Assembly: GCF_003172915.1 (NCBI RefSeq)
Contig: NZ_QGKU01000042.1
Span: forward strand, 1 to 41,803
Reading direction: 5' to 3'
DNA: 41,803 nucleotides
DNA from: Meridianimarinicoccus roseus
GTDB lineage: Bacteria > Pseudomonadota > Alphaproteobacteria > Rhodobacterales > Rhodobacteraceae
The notes below the pieces were generated by a model. The model saw only the letters and a program-made list of their open reading frames with translations. It did no database searches and was not told where the DNA came from. Positions within the stretch are counted from its first letter, which is position 1. Every line of letters begins with the position of its first letter. A program made the translations under genes and the position numbers. Below are positions 25,394 through 33,095 of the stretch, in pieces.

Positions 25394-26032
25394 ATGACCG
25401 AAGCGGAAGATCACGCTTACGCGAAGGCGTTGGATGACTTCCTCGAATGCCATGTGGACGGGGAAGGTCGTCGTGGTGCGGTACAGGTGTTCCACGCAGT
25501 TCGTGCCCTGCCCTACCGGTCTGGGCCGGACCGGACGCCGCTTGGGGGCCTGCGCAGCGGGCGCTGCGCCTGCACGGCACGCCACATGATCCTGAGGGAC
25601 GCGCTTCGCAGGCTGGGGTTTTTCGCCGACGTTGAAATGGTGTCCTGCGATTTTGCGGCGGGGATCCCGCCGCACCCGTCCATGCCGCCGGAAGTCCGGA
25701 AACTTGCCGGATCAGGCGGGGTCAGGGACGTGCATTGCTGGGTGCGTGCACGCCTCGGCGAGAACAACCTTTCGGTGCTGATGGATGCGACGTGGTGCGA
25801 TGCATACGCCTCCGTCGGCTTCCCGGTGAACACGGGATGGAACGGAACTGGGGACACGCGCCCTGCTGCCGTCGGCGTGGTGCAGGCCACGCCTGAAGAT
25901 GTGCTCGCCAGCAAGGAGGAGTTGCTGGCGGTACTTACCGATGAAGAGGCCAGTGCGCGCAAGGCGTTTCTGGCGGGTCTCTCAGCGTGGTTGGAGGAAC
26001 TGCCCGCTGGGCAGGAGGGAGGAAGAGCATGA
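25394..26032 (+). CDS. Transglutaminase-like protein of unknown role
   Basis: A 212-residue protein that I do not recognise by name. The layout fits the transglutaminase-like fold of papain-type enzymes: a cysteine at the start of a helix (SGRCACTARHMILRDALRRLG, Cys58 or Cys60), a histidine in VRDVHCWVRARLG (His114) and an aspartate in SVLMDATWCDAY (Asp131), the order Cys-His-Asp with DATW as in transglutaminase-like proteins. No signal peptide is seen. I chose the ATG at 25394 because GGAGAAGGG precedes it; the upstream ATG at 25352 would overlap the ATPase. Its stop overlaps the kinase start (ATGA), so it is translated with the kinase. Confidence 0.65.
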   Translation: MTEAEDHAYAKALDDFLECHVDGEGRRGAVQVFHAVRALPYRSGPDRTPLGGLRSGRCACTARHMILRDALRRLGFFADVEMVSCDFAAGIPPHPSMPPEVRKLAGSGGVRDVHCWVRARLGENNLSVLMDATWCDAYASVGFPVNTGWNGTGDTRPAAVGVVQATPEDVLASKEELLAVLTDEEASARKAFLAGLSAWLEELPAGQEGGRA

Positions 26033-27591
26033 GCGCCAAGAGGGTTTTCGTCGGGGTCGATGCGGGCACTACGGGATGCACCGTGATGATCTTCGACGAA
26101 GGGGGGCGGCCTGTCGGGCACGGCTACCAGGAATACGACTGCATCTCGCCGCAGGCGGGCTGGATCGAACAGGATGTAGAAGCGGTCTGGAAAGGAATCT
26201 GCAGCGCGTCGAGGCAAGCCGTGGCGCAGGCGAACCTGCCGCCGACTGCCTATCACTCGCTGGGCTTTTCAAGCCAGCGCGGCACCTTCATTATGCTGGA
26301 TGAGAACAAGTCGCCGATAGGGAACTCCATCGTCTGGAACTGTGGCCGCGCGCTGCGCTACGTTGACGGGCTGAATGCTGAGTTCCCCTGCCCGAACGAG
26401 CACCAGAAACATACAGGGATGCAGGTCAGCCCGTTGTGGACGGCCGCGAAGATTGCTTGGCTCGCCGACAAGCGGAAGGCAGAGTTTGATCGCACGCGCT
26501 GGTTCGCCAACGGTCAGGAGTATTTCCTGTTCCGCATGGGTGCCGAGGACTGGTCTACCGATCCCGCGTCATTGACACTTAACGGAATGATGGACGTCGC
26601 AAAGCTCGACTGGTCCGACCGCATCCTTAAGGTAATCGGCATCGACCGGGACCGCCTGCCCCCCGTGGGCATCCCCTCCGGACGCGCGGGCAAGCTGTCG
26701 CGCGCGGCAGCCGAGGAAACCGGGCTGCCCGAAGGACTGACGCTGTGCCGCGGCGCGGGCGATCAGCAATGCGCCGCCATCGGCGCGGGCGTCATCAGGC
26801 AGGGAATGGCCGAGTTCACCGTCGGGACCGCCGGCGTAATGGTCGCCCATCTGGACAGTGTCGACCGCATCAAGGGCCAGAGCCTTTGGTGGGGCGGCCA
26901 CGGGGTGCCTGGCGCGTGGGACATCGAAGGCGGTGCCTTCAGCCTCGGTGCCTGCCTGCGCTGGTGGCGCGATCAGCTTGGCAGGAACGAGCTGGACGAT
27001 GCCAAGCGCCGCAAATGCAGCGTCTATTCCGTGATGGTGGAGAACGCGCAGGGCTCCAAACCCGGTGCCAACGGCGCGCTGTTCCATTCCTTCATGGCTA
27101 GTCAGGTCACACCGTACTACGACGCCGTCTCGCGCGGCGGTTTCCTCGGGCTAGGCCTCTACCACACCCGCGCCGACCTGATCCGGGCCTTGCTGGAAGG
27201 CTGTGCCAATGAGATGCGCATGGTCTTCGACGCCTTTCAGAACGACGTCGAGGGCGGCATCACCGATTTCCGCCTGACCGGCGGCGGTACCAAGTCCGAC
27301 GGGTTCGTCCAGATCATGACCGATATCATCGGGCAGCCAGCCAAGGTCACGCGGGAGCGCGAATGCACGGTGCTTGGCGCAGCGATCCTCGGAGCCTACG
27401 GCTCGGGCGCGTTCGCAACGATCGAAGAAGCGGTCGAGGCGATGGTCGCGGTCGAGAACGAGTTCGAACCGAACACCGCGCTGCACGATCTCTACGAGGA
27501 ACAGCACGGCATATATCGCGGCTTCTACGAGGCCATGGCGAAATCGGGGCAGTACGCCGCGCTGAATGATTTTGCCGAGAAACATCACTGA
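26029..27591 (+). CDS. FGGY-family carbohydrate kinase
   Basis: An ATP-dependent sugar kinase, 520 residues. The N-terminal phosphate motif is GVDAGTTGCTVMIFD. The catalytic aspartate region reads CRGAGDQQCAAIGAG. The C-terminal half has the second ATPase lobe (FRLTGGGTKSDGFVQIMTDII). FGGY kinases include xylulokinase, glycerol kinase, erythritol kinase and the AI-2 kinase LsrK. Xylulokinase or a relative fits best, but no subfamily can be assigned. The ATG overlaps the stop of the previous gene (ATGA). Confidence 0.88.
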   Translation: MSAKRVFVGVDAGTTGCTVMIFDEGGRPVGHGYQEYDCISPQAGWIEQDVEAVWKGICSASRQAVAQANLPPTAYHSLGFSSQRGTFIMLDENKSPIGNSIVWNCGRALRYVDGLNAEFPCPNEHQKHTGMQVSPLWTAAKIAWLADKRKAEFDRTRWFANGQEYFLFRMGAEDWSTDPASLTLNGMMDVAKLDWSDRILKVIGIDRDRLPPVGIPSGRAGKLSRAAAEETGLPEGLTLCRGAGDQQCAAIGAGVIRQGMAEFTVGTAGVMVAHLDSVDRIKGQSLWWGGHGVPGAWDIEGGAFSLGACLRWWRDQLGRNELDDAKRRKCSVYSVMVENAQGSKPGANGALFHSFMASQVTPYYDAVSRGGFLGLGLYHTRADLIRALLEGCANEMRMVFDAFQNDVEGGITDFRLTGGGTKSDGFVQIMTDIIGQPAKVTRERECTVLGAAILGAYGSGAFATIEEAVEAMVAVENEFEPNTALHDLYEEQHGIYRGFYEAMAKSGQYAALNDFAEKHH

Positions 27592-27625
27592 TCCTGCGAA
27601 CACCGACAAGATGGAGACGAAGACC

Positions 27626-28177
27626 ATGCCAATGCCAGGAATGCGTGGAATGGAACATATCGGGTTCACCGTGCCCGATATCGACGAGGCCTGTGATTTT
27701 TTCGAGAAGATCCTCGGCGCCGAGGTACTGTACACGGCCGCTAAGGACTTCGCGGGGGAAGGCGGCTGGATGTCGAAGCACCTGCGCGTCGATGACACCT
27801 GCGTCATCAAGGAATTCCGGTACGTCCGCTGCGGAAACGGGACCAACCTTGAGATCTTTCAGTACGAGGCACCGGACCAGGCCAAGACGCCGCCGAAGAA
27901 CAGCGACATCGGGGGGCACCACCTCGCCTTCTATGTCGACGACATGGACGCGGCGATCAAGTTCCTGCACGACAACGACGTGGACGTGCTGGGCGAGCCA
28001 ACGGCCTATACAGACGGCCCCAATATTGGTCTGACCTGGTGCTACTTCATGGCGCCCTGGGGCATGCAACTCGAAATCGTGTCAGCTCCGAACGGCACGG
28101 TCTATGACAACGAGGCGAAGGCCGACGGCAGAACGCGGCTGTTCCATCCGGCCTTCGTGGACGAAACCAAGATTTGA
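27626..28177 (+). CDS. VOC-family metalloprotein (glyoxalase fold)
   Basis: A 183-residue VOC protein with the metal-binding pattern His-Glu-His-Glu: MEHIGFTVPD near the start, GTNLEIFQYE, GGHHLAFYVDD and MQLEIVSAPNG. VOC enzymes include glyoxalase, epimerase and dioxygenase types. In this operon it could isomerise or oxidise an intermediate. I chose the ATG at 27626 (GGAG eight bases upstream); the upstream ATG at 27611 or 27566 is less likely. The partner function is inferred from position only. Confidence 0.75.
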   Translation: MPMPGMRGMEHIGFTVPDIDEACDFFEKILGAEVLYTAAKDFAGEGGWMSKHLRVDDTCVIKEFRYVRCGNGTNLEIFQYEAPDQAKTPPKNSDIGGHHLAFYVDDMDAAIKFLHDNDVDVLGEPTAYTDGPNIGLTWCYFMAPWGMQLEIVSAPNGTVYDNEAKADGRTRLFHPAFVDETKI

Positions 28178-28235
28178 TGCACAGCGCGCCGCCGCTTTCC
28201 AGGGTCGGCGCGCAAAAAACCTTGAGGACTTTCCG

Positions 28236-29114
28236 ATGGCTCTCGTATCCATGCGGCCGATGCTGCGCCATGCCCGAACGAACGGGTACGGCATTGCAGC
28301 CTACAACATGATCGACTTCAACAGTGCCGCTTCCGTGATCGCTGGGGCCACGGCCTTGAACGCGCCCGTGATCGTCCAGGTTTCGGTCAAGACCGTCAAG
28401 CACTGGGGCGCACGCGCCGTCGCCTCCTGGGTGCGAATGCTGGCAGAGGACGCCCCGGTTCCCGTGGCCCTGCATCTCGACCACTGCACCGATCTGGACG
28501 TCATCAAGCGCTGCATCGACGCCGGCTGGACGGCTGTGATGTTCGATGGATCCAGTCTGCCATTCGACGAGAATCTGCGCCGCTCCGTTGAAGTCTACCG
28601 CCTCGCGGAAGCTGCGGGTGTAGGACTCGAGGCTGAGATCGGCGCGATAGGAGGTGTCGAGGACGACAAGGTCGTCGGCGCTGACGACGCCCAACTTGCC
28701 AATTTCGACGAATGCGTCGAATTCTGCCGTGAAATGCCGTACCTTGCGGTCTTCGCCCCGGCCATCGGCACAGCACACGGATTCTACAAGGGCGAGGCGA
28801 ACATCGCCTACGACCTGCTCGAACGGATCACCAAGGTCATAGAAATCCCGATTGCGTTGCATGGCGGCACCGGCTTGACCGAAGAGCAATTCCATCGCTG
28901 CATCGGGCTCGGTTGCGCGAAGGTGAACATATCGACCGGGCACAAGCGGTTGTTTATCGACGGGTTCTGCAACCTTCGGGACGAAAAGCCAACGCTTGGC
29001 GAACCGCTTCCCTTCATCATTGCCCAACATGACGCTATGGAAGCGGACGTTATGGCGATGATCCGCTTGTTCGGTTCGGACGGACGGGCCCCGGAGGTTG
29101 CCGATGCCGCGTGA
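28236..29114 (+). CDS. Class II (zinc) fructose/tagatose-bisphosphate aldolase family
   Basis: A 292-residue zinc aldolase that cleaves ketose phosphates to DHAP or related products. The catalytic block is VALHLDHCTD with Asp82 and His83, then Glu134 (EAEIGAIGG), His181 in GTAHGFYKG and His209 in ALHGGTGL, all as in GatY/KbaY/Fba enzymes. The ATG at 28236 has TGAGGA upstream; a longer frame upstream is antisense-like. Its last 11 bases overlap the phosphatase gene. The substrate is not evident, but a ketose-1-phosphate or ketose bisphosphate formed after the kinase is expected. Confidence 0.85.
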   Translation: MALVSMRPMLRHARTNGYGIAAYNMIDFNSAASVIAGATALNAPVIVQVSVKTVKHWGARAVASWVRMLAEDAPVPVALHLDHCTDLDVIKRCIDAGWTAVMFDGSSLPFDENLRRSVEVYRLAEAAGVGLEAEIGAIGGVEDDKVVGADDAQLANFDECVEFCREMPYLAVFAPAIGTAHGFYKGEANIAYDLLERITKVIEIPIALHGGTGLTEEQFHRCIGLGCAKVNISTGHKRLFIDGFCNLRDEKPTLGEPLPFIIAQHDAMEADVMAMIRLFGSDGRAPEVADAA

Positions 29115-29826
29115 CATGGGAGCGCTGATCTTCGATTGCGACGGTGTGCTTGTCGACACCGAACGCGACGGGCACCGGATTGCCTTCAATACCGCCTTCC
29201 AAGAGGCGGGGCTGGGCGTGGAGTGGTCCGTCGAAAGATACGGCGAGCTTCTGACCACGGGCGGCGGCAAGGAACGCATGCGCCGCCATTTCGACGAATG
29301 CGGCTGGCCCAAGACAGACGATCGGGATGCCCTTGTCTCGGGGCTTCATGTCGCCAAGACTGATATCTTCATGCGGCTCATCGAAGCTGGCAAACTGCCC
29401 CTGCGGCCAGGTGTGGCGCGTATGGTCGATGCCGCGCTTGAAGCCCAGCTCGTCGTTGCCGTCTGTTCCACCTCGAACGAGCGTGCTGTCGAAGCCGTTG
29501 TCAAAACGCTTCTTGGACCGGAACGCGCGGAGAAGATGAACATCTACGCCGGCGACATCGTATCGCGCAAGAAACCCGATCCGGCGATCTACACTCTGGC
29601 GGCCGAAAGCCTCGGCCTTGATCCCGCGGACTGCGTGGTGATCGAGGACAGCCATATCGGCCTCACTGCCGCCAAGGCCGCAGGCATGTGCTGCATCGTG
29701 ACCCTTTCCACCTACACTGCGAACGAGGATTTCACTGGCGCCGACCGGATCGTGCCCGACCTCGACTACGGCATCGACCTGGCTACCTGCCGGTCGATCG
29801 TTCAGCGCAAGGAAACCGCAGTATGA
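29104..29826 (+). CDS. HAD phosphatase, CbbY-like
   Basis: A 240-residue HAD-superfamily enzyme. Motif I is ALIFDCDGVLVDTERDGHR (Asp11, Asp13), motif II VCSTSNERAVEAVV, motif III KKPDPAIY and motif IV VIEDSHIGL. The IFDCDGVLVDTERDGH and GGGKERM blocks are close to CbbY, the xylulose-1,5-bisphosphate phosphatase. ATG at 29104 with GGAGG six bases upstream. It overlaps the aldolase by 11 bases. In this operon it may remove an inhibitory sugar bisphosphate or a phosphate from an intermediate. Confidence 0.85.
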   Translation: MPRDMGALIFDCDGVLVDTERDGHRIAFNTAFQEAGLGVEWSVERYGELLTTGGGKERMRRHFDECGWPKTDDRDALVSGLHVAKTDIFMRLIEAGKLPLRPGVARMVDAALEAQLVVAVCSTSNERAVEAVVKTLLGPERAEKMNIYAGDIVSRKKPDPAIYTLAAESLGLDPADCVVIEDSHIGLTAAKAAGMCCIVTLSTYTANEDFTGADRIVPDLDYGIDLATCRSIVQRKETAV

Positions 29827-30113
29827 CGCTTACCGTAATCGCCACACTGAAAGCCCGCACAGGGCAGGAGCAGGCACTTTCCGAGAGCCTTCGCGGCCTT
29901 GTCGAACCCACGCACCGCGAGGAAGGGTGCCTGAAATACGAGATGCACCTGTCGCACGAGAACCCGGGACACGTGATCTTCGTTGAGTCTTGGGCGTCCC
30001 GCCCGCTGTGGGAAGCACATATGGAAAGTCCCCATCTCAAGGCGTTTTCCGCAATGCAGGACGAACTGGTCGAAAGCTGGGACCTGTTCGTCGGTGAAAA
30101 AACAGCAGGCTGA
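29823..30113 (+). CDS. ABM-fold protein (quinol monooxygenase / LsrG-like)
   Basis: A 96-residue small ferredoxin-like protein of the antibiotic biosynthesis monooxygenase (ABM) fold. The N-terminal strand MTLTVIATLKARTGQEQALSE and the late HVIFVESWASRPLWEAHMESPHL with its His are typical. The fold is shared by quinol monooxygenases and by LsrG, which isomerises phosphorylated AI-2. The ATGA overlap with the phosphatase shows that it is translated with it. It probably acts on a reactive dicarbonyl or ketose intermediate, which is an inference. Confidence 0.75.
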   Translation: MTLTVIATLKARTGQEQALSESLRGLVEPTHREEGCLKYEMHLSHENPGHVIFVESWASRPLWEAHMESPHLKAFSAMQDELVESWDLFVGEKTAG

Positions 30114-30139
30114 TGGCGCAATTCGGAAAGGGTGCCTCA

Positions 30140-30829
30140 ATGAAGATCACTTTCTACGCACATGCGAGTTTCCGACTGGAGAGCGATGATCTGACAGTCA
30201 TCACCGATCCGTTCAAGCCCGAGCGTTCAGGCTTCGATCCGATCGGCGAGCCTGCGGACATCGTCATCATGAGTTCGGCCACAGACGAGTTTCATTCCGA
30301 CCCCAGCCACGTGGATGGTGATCCGATAGTGGTCAACGCTCTTGAAATTCCCGAAGACGGGATCGAAGTTAGGGGTCTGCAAATACGTAGCTTTCCGGCC
30401 ATGGAAAGTATGACTTTCGATTTTCAGAAGTATTTTCAGCGCGACCCGGATGCCAACGCGCTCTATTACTTCGAACTGGGCGGCATCCGCGTCCTGCACA
30501 TGGGGGACATCGGCAACCCAGTGGCGCCCGAGCACCTCGCCGCCCTCGAAAACCAAGTCGATGTCCTATTCGCGCTAACCGGCGAACACGCGACGATTGC
30601 GCTGGATGATCTCGATACGGTGATCGCGCGGGTGAAGCCGCGCGCGGTGATCCCCATGCATTACTACTCTGAAAGGGGCGTTCTGGACATAGAACCCGTC
30701 GAAACCTTCACGTCCCGTTTCCCGGCCGAGCGGGTCACGCGCGTGGACGGCAGCGTGATCGAGTTAGATCCCGCGACCCTGCCTCCGGAGGGTGCACCGC
30801 AGATATACGTGCTTGAACAGTCCCGATAG
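30140..30829 (+). CDS. MBL-fold protein with a degenerate metal site
   Basis: A 229-residue protein of the UlaG-like metallo-beta-lactamase fold: MKITFYAHASFRLESDDLTVITDP at the start, HMGDIG in the middle and RAVIPMHYYSERG at the end. The normal HxHxDH motif is replaced by a stretch reading MSSATDEFHSD, so the first metal ligands are missing. Other ligands (His in HMGD, His in PMHYY) remain. It may bind one metal, or may not be catalytic. I chose the ATG at 30140 because homologues begin MKITFYGHA and AAAGGG precedes it; another ATG at 30113 overlaps the previous stop. Confidence 0.75.
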   Translation: MKITFYAHASFRLESDDLTVITDPFKPERSGFDPIGEPADIVIMSSATDEFHSDPSHVDGDPIVVNALEIPEDGIEVRGLQIRSFPAMESMTFDFQKYFQRDPDANALYYFELGGIRVLHMGDIGNPVAPEHLAALENQVDVLFALTGEHATIALDDLDTVIARVKPRAVIPMHYYSERGVLDIEPVETFTSRFPAERVTRVDGSVIELDPATLPPEGAPQIYVLEQSR

Positions 30830-30888
30830 CTCCGTCGCGGGCATCCCGCCCCTGAAAGGCAGCGGTTGCGGGCTTCATCAACGACGCT

Positions 30889-31785
30889 TCAATCGGTGGC
30901 GCGATAGTAACGTTCAAGCGCCCGAGTCGTCATCTTGAGATGCTCGCCCCGTTCGCCGTCGCCCTGGAAAAGAAGCCCGATATAGATCAGGTCGATCAAG
31001 AACAGCTGGCTGATCCGGCCCTCTAGGAAATCGCCGTGTAGCGGCACGCTCGGCGTGCTCGCGTTCCAGGTCGTCAGAAGGATCTCGGCTGCGCGCGCCA
31101 CGGCCGAAGACGGGTCGCTGGTAATAGCGATGGTCTTGGCACCCTTCTCACGGGCCAGAGTCAGCGCATTGGCGACGCCACTGGTCGTTCCGGTGTGCGA
31201 AATTCCGATCATCGCGCAATCCGAATAGATGTTCGCCGCCGCGATGATTTGCGTATATGAGTCGTTGTAGGCGTAAGCGTCGATACCCGCCTTGATGAAG
31301 AGATGCGCGGTCTCCTCGCAGATCGCGGCACCCCCCCCTACTCCGACGAGGATTACACGGCGGGCACTGCCGATCGCCTCTACGCAGGCCTCAAGCCGGT
31401 GCGCGTCAAGCAGGCGCTGCGTTCCCAGGATGCTCTGCGCAAGGAGATTGGCGAGCTTGGCACTGCTCGCAATGAGACTGTCAGACTTGTCGATCTCCTG
31501 CGGAATGTTCGGAATCATCGACTGTGTGCCGGAATTCTGGGCCATGGACAGCTTGAGATCGGGGTATCCCGAGTATCCCAGCGCGCGGCTGACGCGGCTG
31601 ATCGTGGCTTCGCTGACACCGAGGATTTGGGCGAAGTCGGTGATCGAGAAATTGATTCTCTCTCCGGCGTGCTCGCGCAGATAGTCCGCTACGATCCTTT
31701 CCGACTTTCGCAGGGCGCCATAGCGAAGCTGGATCCGGGTGCCGAGGTCGCCGTCAGCAGGGCCTGGGGGAGGTGTCTGGTCCAA
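30889..31785 (-). CDS. RpiR/MurR-family transcriptional regulator with SIS domain
   Basis: A 298-residue regulator. The N-terminal HTH (about 18-90) reads LRKSERIVADYLREHAGERINF, then FAQILGVSEATISRVSRALGYSGYPDLKL. The C-terminal SIS domain (about 125-250) has ARRVILVGVGGGAAICEETAHLF and ISHTGTTSGVANAL and usually binds a sugar phosphate. It is on the minus strand between the transporter operon and the E1/E2 operon, convergent with the first and divergent from the second. It is the obvious local regulator of both. The effector is likely a phosphorylated intermediate of this pathway. Confidence 0.88.
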   Translation of the reverse strand: MDQTPPPGPADGDLGTRIQLRYGALRKSERIVADYLREHAGERINFSITDFAQILGVSEATISRVSRALGYSGYPDLKLSMAQNSGTQSMIPNIPQEIDKSDSLIASSAKLANLLAQSILGTQRLLDAHRLEACVEAIGSARRVILVGVGGGAAICEETAHLFIKAGIDAYAYNDSYTQIIAAANIYSDCAMIGISHTGTTSGVANALTLAREKGAKTIAITSDPSSAVARAAEILLTTWNASTPSVPLHGDFLEGRISQLFLIDLIYIGLLFQGDGERGEHLKMTTRALERYYRATD

Positions 31786-32081
31786 GTGAAGCTCCGAAGT
31801 GACTAACCAATGTCTATAGGCAAACCAAGCTCCAGGAAAGCAATTTTCAAGCTTTCAGCCAGTCAGCAACTGGACCGAACCGCCCAAATTTCATGCAACA
31901 CAATGATCCTAAGAGATAAAGCCCTTCAGAAGGCCATTTTCTCCGCGCCGCACCCAAAGATCGCGCTGGAGGACGCCCGACATTCTTGCAAAAAATTTTC
32001 TCGACAGCGGCCGAGGCGGTGTGTATGACTTTTTCCAGAAATGAAGGGGAAACCGAGAATCTTTCGGTGTTGGGGAGAGAG
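31786..32081. promoter_or_regulatory. Divergent promoter region between RpiR gene and E1 alpha gene
   Basis: About 296 bases that serve the regulator (minus) and the second operon (plus). It contains the AAAAAATTTTC motif (31990-32000). A related perfect palindrome GAAAATTTTC lies inside the E1 alpha gene at 32132-32141. Confidence 0.5.
31988..32000. promoter_or_regulatory. Candidate RpiR operator, site 2
   Basis: GCAAAAAATTTTC shares the 11-mer AAAAAATTTTC with the site at 20409-20419. It is 82 bases ahead of the E1 alpha start. The two sites control the two operons that flank the RpiR gene, which argues for a shared operator. AT-rich 11-mers can also recur by chance. Confidence 0.4.
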
Positions 32082-33068
32082 ATGAGCGCAAGGGCCAGCA
32101 AGAAGAACGCTTATTCGCAGGAATTTTTGGAGAAAATTTTCCGCACAGCTTTCAAGATTCGGACCTTCGAGACGGAGGGCATCAAGCTCTACCGCCAGGG
32201 ACTGATCCGTGGATACTTTCACCCCTACCTGGGGCAAGAGGGCATCGCGACCGGGGTGTGCGCCGCTCTGAAAGAAGGCGACTACATCGCATCGACCCAC
32301 CGCGGCCACGGCCACTGCATCGCGTGGGGCGCTGACGTCAACAAGATGGTGGCCGAGCTGCTCCAGAAGGACACCGGATATTGCAGGGGCTATGGCGGCT
32401 CCATGCATATTGCAGACATCTCGGTCGGAAACCTCGGTGCGAACGGGATCGTCGGCGCGGGCACACCGTTGGGGGTCGGGGCCGCATTGGCGGCCCAGGT
32501 CCGCGGATCGGATGCCGTTACGGTCACCTTTACGACCGACGGCGCGTCCAACAACGGAACGTTCCTTGAAAGCCTCAACCTTGCCGCGATCTGGAACCTG
32601 AACTTCATCCTGGTGATCGAGAACAACCAGTACGCTGTTTCGACGCGGATCGAGGAATCCACACGGGAAACCGACCTTTACAAACGCGGAACAGCCATCG
32701 GCGTGGAAAGCCATCAGGTCGATGGCAATGATCCGCTCGCCGTCTATGAGATGACCCTCAAGGCAGCCGAAACCTGCCGTGCAGGCAAGGGTCCGGTGCT
32801 GATCGAGGCAAAGACCTTCCGGCACATGGGGCACCATGTGAACGATCCCGGCAAGTACATGCCCGAGGACAAGCTGGCCTATTACATGGCCCGCGATCCG
32901 GTTGACCGCGCCCGGGCGTCGCTGCGCGAAATGGCGGATGTCGACGATGCGACGATCGCGGCCATCGAGGCCGAGATCGCAGAGGAATTCGAGAAGGCCG
33001 TGGAATTCTCGAAACAGTCCGGCGAGGTCACCGCCGAAGAGTTCAGAGCCTTCGCGGCGACTTACTGA
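32082..33068 (+). CDS. Acetoin/2-oxoacid dehydrogenase-like E1 alpha subunit
   Basis: TPP-dependent E1 alpha subunit, 328 residues. The TPP/Mg motif is TDGASNNGTFLESLNLAAIW followed by IENN, and the entry region has GYFHPYLGQEGIATGVC and STHRGHGHCIAWG, as in AcoA and pyruvate dehydrogenase E1 alpha. E1 decarboxylates a 2-oxoacid or cleaves a 2-hydroxyketone and passes the acyl unit to lipoate. I chose the ATG at 32082 with GGGGAGAG upstream; the frame is open further upstream. The associated E2 has an AcoC-like hydrolase, which favours an acetoin-type substrate. Confidence 0.85.
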   Translation: MSARASKKNAYSQEFLEKIFRTAFKIRTFETEGIKLYRQGLIRGYFHPYLGQEGIATGVCAALKEGDYIASTHRGHGHCIAWGADVNKMVAELLQKDTGYCRGYGGSMHIADISVGNLGANGIVGAGTPLGVGAALAAQVRGSDAVTVTFTTDGASNNGTFLESLNLAAIWNLNFILVIENNQYAVSTRIEESTRETDLYKRGTAIGVESHQVDGNDPLAVYEMTLKAAETCRAGKGPVLIEAKTFRHMGHHVNDPGKYMPEDKLAYYMARDPVDRARASLREMADVDDATIAAIEAEIAEEFEKAVEFSKQSGEVTAEEFRAFAATY

Positions 33069-33095
33069 TTACCCGCTTGAGGGGAGGAACGAGAC

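Noticed and set aside
23896-25395. Minus-strand ORF of about 499 codons opposite the permease and ATPase genes
   Set aside because: It crosses two good plus-strand genes and has no family motifs.
28047-29312. Minus-strand ORF of about 421 codons opposite the aldolase
   Set aside because: Antisense shadow; the aldolase motifs on the plus strand are clear.
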